Source of the DNA: Desulfopila sp. IMCC35008
GTDB lineage: Bacteria; Desulfobacterota; Desulfobulbia; Desulfobulbales; Desulfocapsaceae
Assembly (NCBI RefSeq): GCF_010646885.2
Contig: NZ_CP050700.1
Location: 4,366,501 to 4,430,500, forward strand
DNA: 64,000 nt
Direction of reading: 5' to 3'
Each line of letters starts with the position of its first letter. The stretch's first letter is position 1. The notes under the pieces are model-generated. The model was not told where the DNA came from and made no database searches. It worked only from the letters and a program-made list of their open reading frames with translations. Shown in pieces: positions 33,046 through 43,496 of this stretch. The position numbers were made by a program, and so were the translations under genes.

Positions 33046-34554
33046 TTAGTTGGAATACGAGGTATTGTCGCTCATTCCTTTTCTAGATCCTGGGTTTACC
33101 CTCCCTTTTTCAATTGCTTCCTGGTTCCATTCCTGGAGCAAAGTGCTTTTAAACGTCAACTTTTCGTCAACCAGTTTCTGCAGAGGAACACCGGCAATTT
33201 TCTGTGCCTTTTCTTTTGTGGAAAAGTCGGGAGCTTCATAATTAAAAACACCATGAGCGGCAAGAACAGTCACTATTTTTAACCTTGCCTGTTGAGCCTT
33301 GTCATTGGCGACTGCAAGAAGTCGCAAAGTCTCTTCTGGAGCATGGAAAAAAGAACCGTGACTGGCAATTGAATAATCCCAAAGCCACTGACCAGAGCGA
33401 ATAAGTTCGAGTACATCTGCCATTTCATCCTCAGTTGCACCCGAATCCCAAGCCTTACCGGCTTCAAGATGCGCCTTGGCGAGACTGTTCATGGCAAGTT
33501 CCATTAACTGTTCTTTGCGCTCAAGTTTGGTCTTTACCAGTGTCTTAAATTCCTCTTCACTCTCACGATGGCAGGTGAGACAGGTGTTGGCAATATTGTC
33601 GAGCGGATTGGTAATATGATGGTCAGAGTATTTGACTGAGCCTTCTTGCTTATATGGCATGTGGCAATCGGCACATGAAACTCCACGTTTTGCATGAATT
33701 CCGGTGCTGAATATTTCATACCCGGGGTGTTGGGCCTTCAGCATGGGGGTTTTGCTGATCTTGTGGGTCCAGTCTTTAAAATCATAACCGTTATAATAAT
33801 CTTCCATGTTCTCCGCGCTCAACCCTTCAGCCCACGGGAAGGTAACAACTTTAGCGACCTGTTTTTCGCCCTTTGTATCGGTGTATTCTGTCGGTAGGAA
33901 ATAATACTCAGAATGACATTGAGCACATACTAAGGATCGCATTTCCTGATGGGTGATCTCATCAAGATTCTTTCCGTTTGCTTCAAGCGCTCGCTTTAAA
34001 TATGGTCTGGAGATCGCTAGATTGGCAGTTTGGCTGTCATGGCAGTCAGCGCAACCTATCGGATTAACGATTTCATCGCCTAGTCGTGCCCACTTTCCGG
34101 TGAAATATTCGTTTTCTCCCTGCTCATCAATAACTCTTGCTACATCCGGAGATTTACAGGTCCAGCACGCGGTTGGCATTGGTCCGGTTGCAGGGCCGAC
34201 AGGTGAACCTGTTCTTAATGTGTTAATATTACTCTGAAGGGCATAAAAATGCCCGCGTGGTGCATTGTAATCTTTTGCAAAACCATAGCCGGCCCAAAGA
34301 ATCACCAGCTGAGGTTTTTCCTCAAGCATATCGGTTATCTTATCGCTCTTTTTGGTCTGCTTCCATGAGTCGTATTGGCGTGGGAAGTATTTTGCCCACT
34401 CCTCATTTCTGCTCTCTACCCCATCCGCTTTGACCACCGGACTAGTATTAATAGCAGCTTTCTCGTCCTGTTTACCGCTAATAGAATTTGCTAAAAATCC
34501 CATCGCAATAATAGCAAGTATAGAAACACTTAAGATTATTTTAAAAAAATTCAC
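33046..34554 (-). CDS. nrfA: Pentahaem cytochrome c nitrite reductase (ammonia-forming)
   Basis: 502 aa. Signal peptide (FFKIILSVSILAIIAMGFLA). Five haem sites: CWTCK (the special Lys-ligated active-site haem, in MPTACWTCKSPDVAR), CADCH, CAQCH, CADCH and CLTCH. The active-site region near HQEMRSLVCAQCHSEYYF matches NrfA. It reduces nitrite to ammonium with six electrons in the periplasm and receives electrons from NrfH, encoded 11 nt upstream. Length and motifs are normal. Confidence 0.95.
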   Translation of the reverse strand: MNFFKIILSVSILAIIAMGFLANSISGKQDEKAAINTSPVVKADGVESRNEEWAKYFPRQYDSWKQTKKSDKITDMLEEKPQLVILWAGYGFAKDYNAPRGHFYALQSNINTLRTGSPVGPATGPMPTACWTCKSPDVARVIDEQGENEYFTGKWARLGDEIVNPIGCADCHDSQTANLAISRPYLKRALEANGKNLDEITHQEMRSLVCAQCHSEYYFLPTEYTDTKGEKQVAKVVTFPWAEGLSAENMEDYYNGYDFKDWTHKISKTPMLKAQHPGYEIFSTGIHAKRGVSCADCHMPYKQEGSVKYSDHHITNPLDNIANTCLTCHRESEEEFKTLVKTKLERKEQLMELAMNSLAKAHLEAGKAWDSGATEDEMADVLELIRSGQWLWDYSIASHGSFFHAPEETLRLLAVANDKAQQARLKIVTVLAAHGVFNYEAPDFSTKEKAQKIAGVPLQKLVDEKLTFKSTLLQEWNQEAIEKGRVNPGSRKGMSDNTSYSN

Positions 34555-34565
34555 GTTCCCCTCCG

Positions 34566-35096
34566 TTAGTATTGTCCCCTGACACCAAGATTGTACGGGG
34601 TTGTTGATAGGCTTCTTGCTTTACCATGTGGGACATCCCGGTGACATTCCCAACATTTACGTTCAGCTTGAGTAGTACCAGTAAAATCATGGTATTTTTC
34701 GGCGTTCGATACTATTACCTTCGTCAACCGGGCGTGACAGGATATACAGTTTGCTTGGACACGATTGGCACCATCTTCACTAATAATTAGGTTTTGTCCA
34801 TAACTGTTCATTGTAAACGCAACTGAATGATTCCAGCCGTCGCGCGCTTTTGCCATATATTTGTTCAATACGGTATCGCGGGGAAGGTGGCATTCAACAC
34901 ATGTTGCGCTCCTGCCATGGGAGGAATGTTGCCACGTTGCGTATTGAGTATTCATTACGTGGCAATTAATACAAGCCTTGGGGTCGGTTGACAGGTAAGA
35001 GAGCGCTTGGGACGCGTTAACCAGGTAGATAAACATAACCAAGGCAACGGTCAAAGCGGTGATTGAACTAAATATCAATACTTTACCTGTTTTCAT
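34566..35096 (-). CDS. nrfH: Membrane tetrahaem quinol dehydrogenase NrfH
   Basis: 176 aa of the NapC/NirT family. One N-terminal membrane anchor (VLIFSSITALTVALVMFIYLV). Four haem sites: CINCH, CVECH, CISCH, CWECH; the first is followed by VMN, the Met-containing site typical of NrfH. It oxidises menaquinol and reduces NrfA. The ribosome site is modest (CAGGA), and a small ORF overlaps its start, so coupling is possible. Confidence 0.93.
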   Translation of the reverse strand: MKTGKVLIFSSITALTVALVMFIYLVNASQALSYLSTDPKACINCHVMNTQYATWQHSSHGRSATCVECHLPRDTVLNKYMAKARDGWNHSVAFTMNSYGQNLIISEDGANRVQANCISCHARLTKVIVSNAEKYHDFTGTTQAERKCWECHRDVPHGKARSLSTTPYNLGVRGQY

Positions 35097-35196
35097 AATT
35101 GAAATCCTGATTGAGTGAGTGTGTAATCTTCGTTGTCATAATCGTTTCGCCGGTATCATCTTGATTGTATCCAGAATGATTGGGCGACAAATGCAT
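35083..35196 (-). CDS. Possible leader ORF overlapping the nrfH start
   Basis: 37 codons on the minus strand from ATG 35196 (MHLSPNHSGYNQDDTGETIM...) to TAA 35083-35085. It has the best ribosome site of the operon (AAAGGAGGTG, 6 nt spacing). Its end overlaps the nrfH start by 14 nt. It could be a translated leader that couples to nrfH; it is too short for homology and may be chance. Confidence 0.35.
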   Translation of the reverse strand: MHLSPNHSGYNQDDTGETIMTTKITHSLNQDFNYENR

Positions 35197-35355
35197 AATT
35201 CACCTCCTTTTTGAAATTTTATTGAAACTAAATTTCCCTACAATTGTTCAGTGTTACATAGTACAAATCTCGTTGAAAATCATTCCATAAGAATAAAAAA
35301 GAAAAATAGCATGTGGTGTGAGAAACAACGCCAAAAATTGACAGGGTAAAAGTGG

Positions 35356-36912
35356 TTATTGCCGTCGTTGACGAATGCCTAAACGAGTTGCAAGATTATG
35401 GAGGTTGCTCCGATTCATATCCAGATCCCGAGCTGCAGCCGCCCAGTTTCCATTACGCTTTTCCAGTGCAGTTTGAATAAGATTAATCTGGAACCTTTTT
35501 ACTTCATCACGAAAAGAAATTTTCTCTGATATACGACCTGATACTTCCTGAACTGGCTGAACATACATCGCTGAACCAAGGTCACCGGCAAGATGTTCAG
35601 GCCGTATTTGCAGTATTGTATTACCATCCAGGTGTCGAGACACTTTTAAAACGGCACGAGAAATTATGTTTTCCAATTCTCTTACATTACCTGGCCAATT
35701 GTATCGTTTGAGTAGCTGCAGGGCTGTTTCGCTAATTCTTACTTCCTGTAAACCCATTTTTTTTTGAGCTTTCGTTATGAAAAAACCTGAAAGAATAGCA
35801 ATATCATCTTTACGGTCTCGAAGTGGAGGTACAGTTATTGGATAGACGTTAAGCCGGTGATAGAGATCTGCTCTGAATTTTCCTTGTTTCACTTCGTATT
35901 CAAGGTCTCTGTTGGTGGCAGCTAGCAGTCTCACATCGGCATGGAGAATTGTTTCTGATCCAACTCTTTGAATTTCACCCTCTTGTATAGCGCGAAGCAA
36001 CTTTGCCTGGATTTCCAACGAAAGCTCGCCAATTTCATCCAGAAACAGGGTGCCACCATCTGCCAGCTCAAATTTCCCTGCTCGGTTTTGAGTTGCACCG
36101 GTAAAAGCCCCTTTAACGTGGCCGAACAACTCACTCTCAGCCAAGGTCTCAGGCAGTGCTGCACAATTGAGATACAACATTGCTTTTTCACTACGTCTGG
36201 ACTGTCGTTGAATTGCCCTGGTGACTAGTTCCTTGCCGACACCGGTTTCCCCAAGAATGAGAACTGTAAAGTCTGATTTAGCAACCAGTTCAATTTCTTT
36301 GCGTAACTGCAGCATTGATGGACTTTGGCCAAGTATCTCACAACCACGGCGTAATTCCACATCTTGCATGAGATTGGTTGCTATTTGTCCCTGTCTCTCT
36401 GCTTGTTTTTCCAGTGCTTCAATGAGAATAGCTGTTTGCATCTGAGCACCTGCCAGCGATGCGACAGCCTGCAGATATTCAAGAGACAGCCGATCAAATG
36501 CTTCCGGGTTAAGAGCGTCAGCAGTCAAAACGCCAACGAGTTTGTCATGTACATAGAGAGGGCAACCAAGACAGGCATGAATATGTTCGCAACCCTGTGG
36601 GTCAGAGACTATCATCCCATCAAAAGGATCGGGAAGCATGCTGTCTTTGGAGAATAAGACAGGCTTATCTGAATTGCAGATGATATCAAGGCGGGGATGT
36701 TCTTTTCGATCATAGATCCTCCCCATTGCGTCTGGAGTGAGCCCTACTGCTGCCAGTGGTGTAAGTTTGTTTTCTTTGACCTGTAAGAGAGTTGCTGCGT
36801 CAAAGGGTATCACACGATGCAGGGTCCTCAGTAATCGATCGTAACGGTCATCTGCGCTGAGATCAGCTGTAAGATCTAGAGCAATGTCAGTAACTGATTG
36901 AAAAGTATCCAT
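35356..36912 (-). CDS. norR: NorR-type NO-responsive sigma-54 activator
   Basis: 518 aa. The GAF domain (about 20-170) keeps the text around the NO-binding iron of Nor[24 protein letters not shown] and LTADAL. AAA+ domain: Walker A GETGVGKE (about 218), sigma-54 loop GAFTGA (about 266), Walker [12 protein letters not shown]. The C-terminal Fis-type helix-turn-helix has [24 protein letters not shown]. It is transcribed away from the sigma-54 promoter at 37014, the same arrangement as norR-norVW in E. coli. Confidence 0.9.
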   Translation of the reverse strand: MDTFQSVTDIALDLTADLSADDRYDRLLRTLHRVIPFDAATLLQVKENKLTPLAAVGLTPDAMGRIYDRKEHPRLDIICNSDKPVLFSKDSMLPDPFDGMIVSDPQGCEHIHACLGCPLYVHDKLVGVLTADALNPEAFDRLSLEYLQAVASLAGAQMQTAILIEALEKQAERQGQIATNLMQDVELRRGCEILGQSPSMLQLRKEIELVAKSDFTVLILGETGVGKELVTRAIQRQSRRSEKAMLYLNCAALPETLAESELFGHVKGAFTGATQNRAGKFELADGGTLFLDEIGELSLEIQAKLLRAIQEGEIQRVGSETILHADVRLLAATNRDLEYEVKQGKFRADLYHRLNVYPITVPPLRDRKDDIAILSGFFITKAQKKMGLQEVRISETALQLLKRYNWPGNVRELENIISRAVLKVSRHLDGNTILQIRPEHLAGDLGSAMYVQPVQEVSGRISEKISFRDEVKRFQINLIQTALEKRNGNWAAAARDLDMNRSNLHNLATRLGIRQRRQ

Positions 36913-36915
36913 AGT

Positions 36916-36948
36916 TACAAATATACAACATTGTATTCATGTTTACAA
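36916..36948. promoter_or_regulatory. Cluster of TACAA/TTGTA half-sites (likely NorR enhancer)
   Basis: Four half-sites: TACAA at 36916, 36924 and 36944, and TTGTA at 36931. They sit between the norR start and the sigma-54 promoter, about 70-100 nt upstream of the promoter, where an enhancer would be. Similar half-sites occur upstream of nrfH (35239-35266). Binding by NorR is inferred from position. Confidence 0.45.
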
Positions 36949-37013
36949 CATCAGAATAGTTTCTTTTTCACAACATAACCCGCAACTAGCTGTATTCTCG
37001 TCATATAACTATT

Positions 37014-37029
37014 GGCACACTAGTTGCTA
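37014..37029 (+). promoter_or_regulatory. Sigma-54 promoter of the cupin-ferredoxin-flavodiiron genes
   Basis: TGGCACACTAGTTGCT has GG (37015-37016) and GC (37027-37028) with 10 nt between them, a close match to the -24/-12 consensus. It lies 134 nt before the cupin gene and is divergent from the NorR-type activator. Confidence 0.8.
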
Positions 37030-37162
37030 TACATAGAACAAAGAACGCGCTCATCTCAGTGACTATCAACGATACGTATCATGATCGCGGTAAATAAATG
37101 CAGCTGCTCGAAAAATTTTCAAGCAGCCTTACAATAAAAAAGAAATCAATAGGAGCAGATTT

Positions 37163-37737
<575 letters not shown>

Positions 37738-37747
37738 TTTTTTTAAC

Positions 37748-37778
37748 AAAGGGTGGCAGCTGCATGCTGTCGCCCTTT
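37748..37778 (+). other. Intercistronic hairpin after the ferredoxin gene
   Basis: AAAGGGTGGCAGC (37748-37760) pairs with GCTGTCGCCCTTT (37766-37778) with two mismatched or wobble positions. No T-run follows, so it may be a partial terminator or an mRNA processing or stability element between ferredoxin and the flavodiiron gene. Confidence 0.5.
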
Positions 37779-37831
37779 AAGCAACAAGAAAAAAAGTATC
37801 CCCAACCAATAATGATTACTCGGGAGCAAAC

Positions 37832-39019
37832 ATGAGCTTTCATATAAAAAATAACGTCCATTGGGTAGGTAAGATAGACTGGGAATTGAGAAAATTCCAC
37901 GGTGACGAGTACTCCACGCACAAGGGGTCTTCTTACAACTCATACTTGATTGAAGAAGAGAAAGTTGCCTTGATCGATACAGTCTGGACTCCATTTGCCA
38001 ATGAATATGTTGAAAACCTGAAACAACACATTGATCTTGAGAAGATTGATTATGTCATCGCTTGTCATGCTGAAAACGATCATAGCGGAGCATTACCTGA
38101 ACTGATGCGGCACATACCGGATGTGCCTATCTACTGCACCAAAAACGGGATAAAATCTTTACAAGGGCTCTATCACCAAGATTGGAATTTCCAGGTTGTG
38201 AAGACTGGAGATAAGCTCTCTCTCGGTTCAAAAGATCTCATATTTGTTGAAGCACCAATGCTTCACTGGCCCGACTCCATGTTCGTCTATCTGACTGGGG
38301 ATGAAATTTTATTCAGCAACGATGGTTTCGGCCAGCATTATGCTTCAGAACATATGTTTAACGACCTGGTCGATCAAAATGAGTTAATGGCTGAGTGCAT
38401 AAAATATTATGCAAATATTCTTACACCGTTCAGCCCAATGGTCACAAAGAAAATCAATGAAGTACTTGGGTTCAATCTGCCGCTCGATATGATTTGTACA
38501 AGTCATGGTATCATCTGGCGCGACAACCCCGCACAGATCGTGGAACACTACTTGAAATGGGCGGACAGTTATCAGGAAAACCAGGTTACCCTGCTCTACG
38601 ATACCATGTGGGATAGCACTCGAATCATGGCCGAGCAGATAGCGGCGGGAATAAGAGAGGCTGATTCAACAGTCACCGTAAAGCTATACAACCTCGCCAA
38701 AACAGACAAAAACGATGTAATTACCGAGGTGTTTAAGTCAAAAGCAATCCTCGTAGGTTCTCCAACAGTAAATAACGGTATCCTTGTTGCCGTTGCCGGT
38801 CTGATAGAGGAGATAAAAGGATTGAAATTCAAAAATAAGAAAGCCGCTGCATTTGGTAGCTATGGCTGGAGTGGTGAAGCGGCAAAAATAATCAGTGAAA
38901 GATTGGTTGACTCAGGCTTTGAAGTTGTTGACGAGGGCCTTCGTCTCACATGGGCACCAGACGAGGAAAGCAAAAAACGTTGCAAAGAATATGGTCATGC
39001 ATTCGTGAGGAAATTGTAG
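37832..39019 (+). CDS. fprA: Flavodiiron protein (NO/O2 reductase)
   Basis: 395 aa. A metallo-beta-lactamase-type di-iron domain with H79-x-E81-x-D83-H84 (HAENDHSG), [15 protein letters not shown] and TSHGIIW. A C-terminal flavodoxin domain (about 250-395, [16 protein letters not shown], then GSPTVNNG). It reduces NO to N2O or O2 to water using electrons from rubredoxin or ferredoxin. No rubredoxin domain is fused. Context suggests NorR control. Confidence 0.9.
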   Translation: MSFHIKNNVHWVGKIDWELRKFHGDEYSTHKGSSYNSYLIEEEKVALIDTVWTPFANEYVENLKQHIDLEKIDYVIACHAENDHSGALPELMRHIPDVPIYCTKNGIKSLQGLYHQDWNFQVVKTGDKLSLGSKDLIFVEAPMLHWPDSMFVYLTGDEILFSNDGFGQHYASEHMFNDLVDQNELMAECIKYYANILTPFSPMVTKKINEVLGFNLPLDMICTSHGIIWRDNPAQIVEHYLKWADSYQENQVTLLYDTMWDSTRIMAEQIAAGIREADSTVTVKLYNLAKTDKNDVITEVFKSKAILVGSPTVNNGILVAVAGLIEEIKGLKFKNKKAAAFGSYGWSGEAAKIISERLVDSGFEVVDEGLRLTWAPDEESKKRCKEYGHAFVRKL

Positions 39020-39192
39020 AAAACCTGAAATGCCAAACCGTCTTTCAGAAATCGAGTAAATCATTTCCTGCAATTTATAATGGCGATCACATAGTTGACG
39101 AATCCTCGGTTGGATAAACCGTATCTGGACAGAGGGAACATGCAATAATCAAAACCAATATTTCGCAATCAACGTTTCTCAAGGAGGGTCCA

Positions 39193-40479
39193 ATGAGTGA
39201 AAAAGCAACCTTGACTATTGGCGATGCCAGTTATAACCTTGGTGTATCAATCGGAAGCGAGGGCGAAAAATGTCTCGACATCGGGCTGCTGCGCGAACAA
39301 TCCGGTTGCATCGCAATGGACCCGGGTTTTGGTAATACCGGGTCGTGCTTCTCAAGTATCACATTCGTTGATGGAGAGAAAGGCATTCTCCATTATCGAG
39401 GATATCCTATTGAGGAACTCGCCGAACAGGCGAGTTTTGTGGAAATATGTTCACTGCTTATTTATGGTGAACTTCCGGATGAGAAAACCCTGACCAAGTT
39501 TCGCAACGCACTTGCGGAACACACTGCTCTGCACGGCAACCTCACCCATCACTTTTCCGGATTTCCCGAGTCTGCACCTCCCATGGCGATCCTCTCTGCA
39601 ATGCTCAATCTGGTTTCGTGTTTTCACCCCGATGTGCTGGAAGTCTATTCAGAAGGGCATGGTTTTGACAGGACTGCCGCACTGCTCCTCTCCAAAGTGC
39701 GAACCATAGCTGCCTGGTCCTATAGAATGTCCGTCGGGAAACCCTTTAATCACCCGAATCCTAATTTAGATTATTGTGCCAATTTTCTGCACATGATGTT
39801 TTCAGAGCCCTATCGGGAATATATCCCTAACCCTGTTGTCGAACGAGCCCTTTCACTGTTTCTGATACTTCACGCCGACCATGAACAAAACTGCTCTACC
39901 TCTACGGTAAGAACCGTCGCCAGTTCCCGGGCAAACCTGTTCAGCTCCATCGCTTCAGGGGTATGTGCACTCTGGGGACCTCTGCATGGCGGTGCCAATT
40001 CAGCCGTGGTTCAAATGCTGGAAGACATAAGATCCTCGGGTCGGCCAGTTGACTATTATCTTGACAAGGCAAAAGATAAAAGCCACGATTACAGGCTTAT
40101 GGGCTTCGGCCATCGGGTCTATAAGAATTTTGATCCCCGTTCCCTCATCCTCAAGGAAAAGGTCTATGACCTCCTTGCAGAGCTCAACAAAAGCGACCCA
40201 CTGCTTGATATTGCGCTGGAGCTTGAGGAAAAAACCTTAAAAGACGACTTTTTTATCAGTCGCAAACTTTACCCGAACGTCGACTTCTACAGTGGTATTC
40301 TTTTGCGGGCTATAGGCATTCCGCTGGATATGTACCCTGTGATGTTCGCAATCGGCAGAATGCCCGGCTGGATAGCAAACTGGCGGGAACTGCACGATCA
40401 GAATCTGAGGATAACCAGACCGCGCCAAATCTATACCGGCGCACAAAAAAGATCTTATATCCCCCTCAGTGAGAGGTGA
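39193..40479 (+). CDS. gltA: Citrate synthase
   Basis: 428 aa, type II (hexameric) size. An N-terminal beta-strand region with HYRGYPIEELAEQ; catalytic His in LHADHEQNCSTSTVR (about 235) and LWGPLHGGANSAVVQML (about 265); GFGHRVYKNFDPR (about 305); catalytic Asp in NVDFYSGI (about 365). It condenses oxaloacetate and acetyl-CoA. AAGGAGGG precedes the ATG. It forms a two-gene unit with the flavoprotein 3 nt later. Confidence 0.92.
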   Translation: MSEKATLTIGDASYNLGVSIGSEGEKCLDIGLLREQSGCIAMDPGFGNTGSCFSSITFVDGEKGILHYRGYPIEELAEQASFVEICSLLIYGELPDEKTLTKFRNALAEHTALHGNLTHHFSGFPESAPPMAILSAMLNLVSCFHPDVLEVYSEGHGFDRTAALLLSKVRTIAAWSYRMSVGKPFNHPNPNLDYCANFLHMMFSEPYREYIPNPVVERALSLFLILHADHEQNCSTSTVRTVASSRANLFSSIASGVCALWGPLHGGANSAVVQMLEDIRSSGRPVDYYLDKAKDKSHDYRLMGFGHRVYKNFDPRSLILKEKVYDLLAELNKSDPLLDIALELEEKTLKDDFFISRKLYPNVDFYSGILLRAIGIPLDMYPVMFAIGRMPGWIANWRELHDQNLRITRPRQIYTGAQKRSYIPLSER

Positions 40480-40482
40480 TTT

Positions 40483-41994
40483 GTGGCTCAGAAAACTCCT
40501 GAAGTTTATGACTTATGCGTGCTTGGATGCGGCCCTGCAGGTTTTGCCGGTGCGATGCGGGCCCTGGACTTCGGCAAGCATGTCTGCATTATTGAAGGCT
40601 CAGAAATCGGCGGTGCTGGAATCATGTGGGGTGCCCTGGCGTCAAAGACCATGTGGGAGGTAGCAAAAGATTATGCAATTGCCAATAAAAAGGACAGAGG
40701 GTATGAGGCCAGCTCTCTGTCGGTTGATTATTGCGCCGTACGAAGAACGGTGCTGCAGGCAGCCAAAGAAAAGCAATACCAGATGCTTTCCCAGATCGAG
40801 AGTTACTCACCTGCGAGGTGGGATGGGCCGGGATCCCTGACACTTAAAAGCGGCCGGGGAAAATTTCTCTCCAACAATGAAATGGAGATACAGTATCCAG
40901 ATGGAAAGCGGGAACAGGTCAAGGCTCGCTATTTCCTCATTGCGACGGGCACGAAACCGAGAACTTTTCCGAATATTCTTGTTGACCAGCAGCGGGTCTT
41001 CGATTCCGACGGTATTCTCAACCTGCAGTGTTTTCCCGAACGGCTGGTTATTATTGGTGCAGGCATCATCGGCTGTGAGTATGCCACTATTTTCTCGAAC
41101 TTCGGACAAACCCAGGTATATCTGGTGGACCATGCCAAGCGTGTTATCCCCTATGAGGATGAAGATGTTTCGTCCTTCGTCAAGGACAACCTGGAGCGCA
41201 ACGGCGTGAAGGTCATCCAGTCAGCTCAGCTGCGCTCGATACTTCCCCTTACCGAATACCTGCAGGTAATTCTGGATTTCCATGACGGTCACTCTCAAGT
41301 TATTGAGGCGGATGCTGTGTTTATATCCATTGGCCGGGAATTTGACCGGAGCAGCTTAGGGCTGGAGACACTCGGAATTGATACTGCAAAGCGAGGAATA
41401 CTCAGAACAGACGAGAACTGCTGCGTCACTGACAATATATATGCAGCAGGCGACATTACCCACCATCCCGGCCTTGTCAATATTGCTGAAATGGAAGGCC
41501 GGTATGCAGCAAAACACATGTTCGGCAAAAAACGCTGGCCTCTAAATTATGACAACATGTCAACAGTCATGTTTTTCTATCCTGCTGTCGCCGCAGTGGG
41601 ATTAAGCGAAAAGGCTTGTCGTCAGAAAAAAATCCCCTATCGGGTCGCATATTACTCCAATGCGCTGTGTAATCGAGCTATTGCCATGAGGGCTACCCAT
41701 GGTTTTGTTAAGATTATCATCAGTGATGATGAGCAACAACGTATACTTGGCATGCGGGCTGCCGGCCCGCAGGTATCCAGCACGATCATGTCCATTGCCC
41801 ATTTTATGGACCAGGGAAAAGGAGTGGTTGATGTATTAAAGAGCATTTACCCGCACCCCACAATTACTGAAGGAATTGAAGAGTGTTTACGTATGCTGCT
41901 TGAAAAGTCTGTATTTAAGCCCCATGCATTCCCTGAGCTTTTACAGATTCGCAAATGGCACCCTGATGCGGGAGGAGAGGAAAAGGCTACCTGA
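40483..41994 (+). CDS. SthA/dihydrolipoamide-dehydrogenase-like flavoprotein lacking the redox disulfide
   Basis: 503 aa, GTG start 6 nt after GAGAGG. FAD site LGCGPAGFAG (residues 14-23), NAD(P) site IGAGIIGCEYATIFS (about 188), FAD site 2 YAAGDITHHPG (about 318), and a dimer domain ending YPHPTITEGIEE with the conserved His. Where Lpd has GGTCLNxGCIPSK this protein has GGAGIMWGALASK, so both redox-active Cys are absent. Soluble transhydrogenase SthA has lost one of the two. It may be a transhydrogenase or diaphorase balancing NAD(P)H made with citrate synthase or DsrL; substrate unproven. Confidence 0.75.
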   Translation: MAQKTPEVYDLCVLGCGPAGFAGAMRALDFGKHVCIIEGSEIGGAGIMWGALASKTMWEVAKDYAIANKKDRGYEASSLSVDYCAVRRTVLQAAKEKQYQMLSQIESYSPARWDGPGSLTLKSGRGKFLSNNEMEIQYPDGKREQVKARYFLIATGTKPRTFPNILVDQQRVFDSDGILNLQCFPERLVIIGAGIIGCEYATIFSNFGQTQVYLVDHAKRVIPYEDEDVSSFVKDNLERNGVKVIQSAQLRSILPLTEYLQVILDFHDGHSQVIEADAVFISIGREFDRSSLGLETLGIDTAKRGILRTDENCCVTDNIYAAGDITHHPGLVNIAEMEGRYAAKHMFGKKRWPLNYDNMSTVMFFYPAVAAVGLSEKACRQKKIPYRVAYYSNALCNRAIAMRATHGFVKIIISDDEQQRILGMRAAGPQVSSTIMSIAHFMDQGKGVVDVLKSIYPHPTITEGIEECLRMLLEKSVFKPHAFPELLQIRKWHPDAGGEEKAT

Positions 41995-42163
41995 GGGTGT
42001 CTACTTGAAGTAAACATGTCAAGCAGTTGGGAAATTTCAGACTATTATTGACACAACTGTAATTTCAGAGAGACAGGTAGCTTCTCTATCTGAACAACAG
42101 ATATCCTAGCAACCATACGTAATCTTTAAAACGCCATAATTGAGTGCTGTATCTTGGCTAAAG

Positions 42164-43183
42164 CTATAAATACTTATCTTTGAGCATCTCAGATAATTGG
42201 TTAGTCATTGAAAAAGCATTTTCTACAGTTTTGCCTTTATCTGGGTTTACCAGACAGCAAGTTGCGGGAGAAAGCATGCTCTGTTTAACGATTTGCTCAA
42301 TCTCTATTCCCTTTTGGCCCAGATATTGCCAAACCCCTTCCAGTTTCATTGAGAGAAAACCAAGACTTTCTTTTCCAAAAGCTTCGTATCCTGTTGGGAC
42401 AATACCCCAAACAAGGATACCGCCTCTATCGAGAAATATTTTTATTGATTTTGTACAGGAGGAGAATCGTTCGGCGTTAGTATAGATATCTAATGACAGG
42501 ATATCCAGGTCCAGGTTGAGCAAAAAGTCCCAATCGGGATTTCCACAGAGATGTATACCACGTGGCTTGTCTACAGTGGCCAAAAAAGCTTCAAGATCAT
42601 TTTTTGCCTGCAGTTCCCCATACCCTGAAAGGGCTGAAAAGATGAACTGTAGCCCTGGCTCATCAATAAACATGAATGCGTTTGGGTTTTTCTTTTTTAA
42701 CCTTGCAAGCTGCACATTAATTCTCTTCGCCATAAATTCGAACATAAAAGGTCGTATAGTGTCTTCAAAGAGAATAGGCCTATCATTCTGGTCATGGATA
42801 TTGAATCCGAAACTCACAGGTCCTTCTAGTTGACCTCGGATAGCTGGCTTCTCTGCAAGACCAAGCGAAAGAAAATCATGATAAACAACGGAGTATTGCT
42901 CACTGATATCAAAATAGGTCGGATCATCAAAATGACTCATCGTCTCTTCAAATTCCTCTATAAATTTGTCCATAGAAAAACGCAGCGTCTTTTGAGTCAA
43001 ATCAAGAACAATACCTGGAAAATGCTCGGCGGCTTGCACATACATGTCTTCATAGTAACTGTAGTTAGGAAGTTGCGGCCAGAATGGCACATCTAAAGAT
43101 AGAGCCTGGGTCAGGGCCTGTTTTACATCCGTTTGCGGCATGACTGCCATGGCCGTCGTCAAGAGATTTCCTGGAATTGGCAT
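42164..43183 (-). CDS. MetE/UROD-superfamily TIM-barrel protein (methyltransferase-like)
   Basis: 339 aa. Motif GIHLCGNPDWDFLL (about 230) carries the His-x-Cys zinc pair of cobalamin-independent methionine synthase and related methyltransferases, and a later LSPATCCLVNP supplies the third Cys. It is shorter than MetE (about 750 aa), like the stand-alone MetE C-domain or corrinoid-methyltransferase group. AAAGGAG precedes the ATG. It is alone, about 170 nt from the flavoprotein (convergent). Confidence 0.65.
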   Translation of the reverse strand: MPIPGNLLTTAMAVMPQTDVKQALTQALSLDVPFWPQLPNYSYYEDMYVQAAEHFPGIVLDLTQKTLRFSMDKFIEEFEETMSHFDDPTYFDISEQYSVVYHDFLSLGLAEKPAIRGQLEGPVSFGFNIHDQNDRPILFEDTIRPFMFEFMAKRINVQLARLKKKNPNAFMFIDEPGLQFIFSALSGYGELQAKNDLEAFLATVDKPRGIHLCGNPDWDFLLNLDLDILSLDIYTNAERFSSCTKSIKIFLDRGGILVWGIVPTGYEAFGKESLGFLSMKLEGVWQYLGQKGIEIEQIVKQSMLSPATCCLVNPDKGKTVENAFSMTNQLSEMLKDKYL

Positions 43184-43496
43184 TTTTGTGTGCTCCTTTT
43201 TTTCTGCGAAAAATCATAGATCATGATTGCTTGTTATAGCCTGTTTCCGTTCTGTATCAACGAAGATGCTTCAATATTTTTCTTGCGGTCCATTTCAATT
43301 AAATACATTGGAGGATTTTTCGATTCGTTTTCTAATTGACAGGGAAGTGCCTGACTTGCATGGTTGAGTTGTATAATACTCCTGCTAACCTAAGTGTCTT
43401 TCTGCCATTTTACTTCCAGATAGCAGTTCCTATTTTGCTTCAAAAACGATAGGAAAATTTGCCTTCAGGTCCATTTGGCCCTCTAATTTTTTTGGG
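43184..43496. other. Gene-free stretch before the repeat array
   Basis: About 310 nt upstream of the methyltransferase-like gene; apart from the promoter that gene needs, nothing distinct is visible. A G-run (43494-43500) leads into the repeats. Confidence 0.4.
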
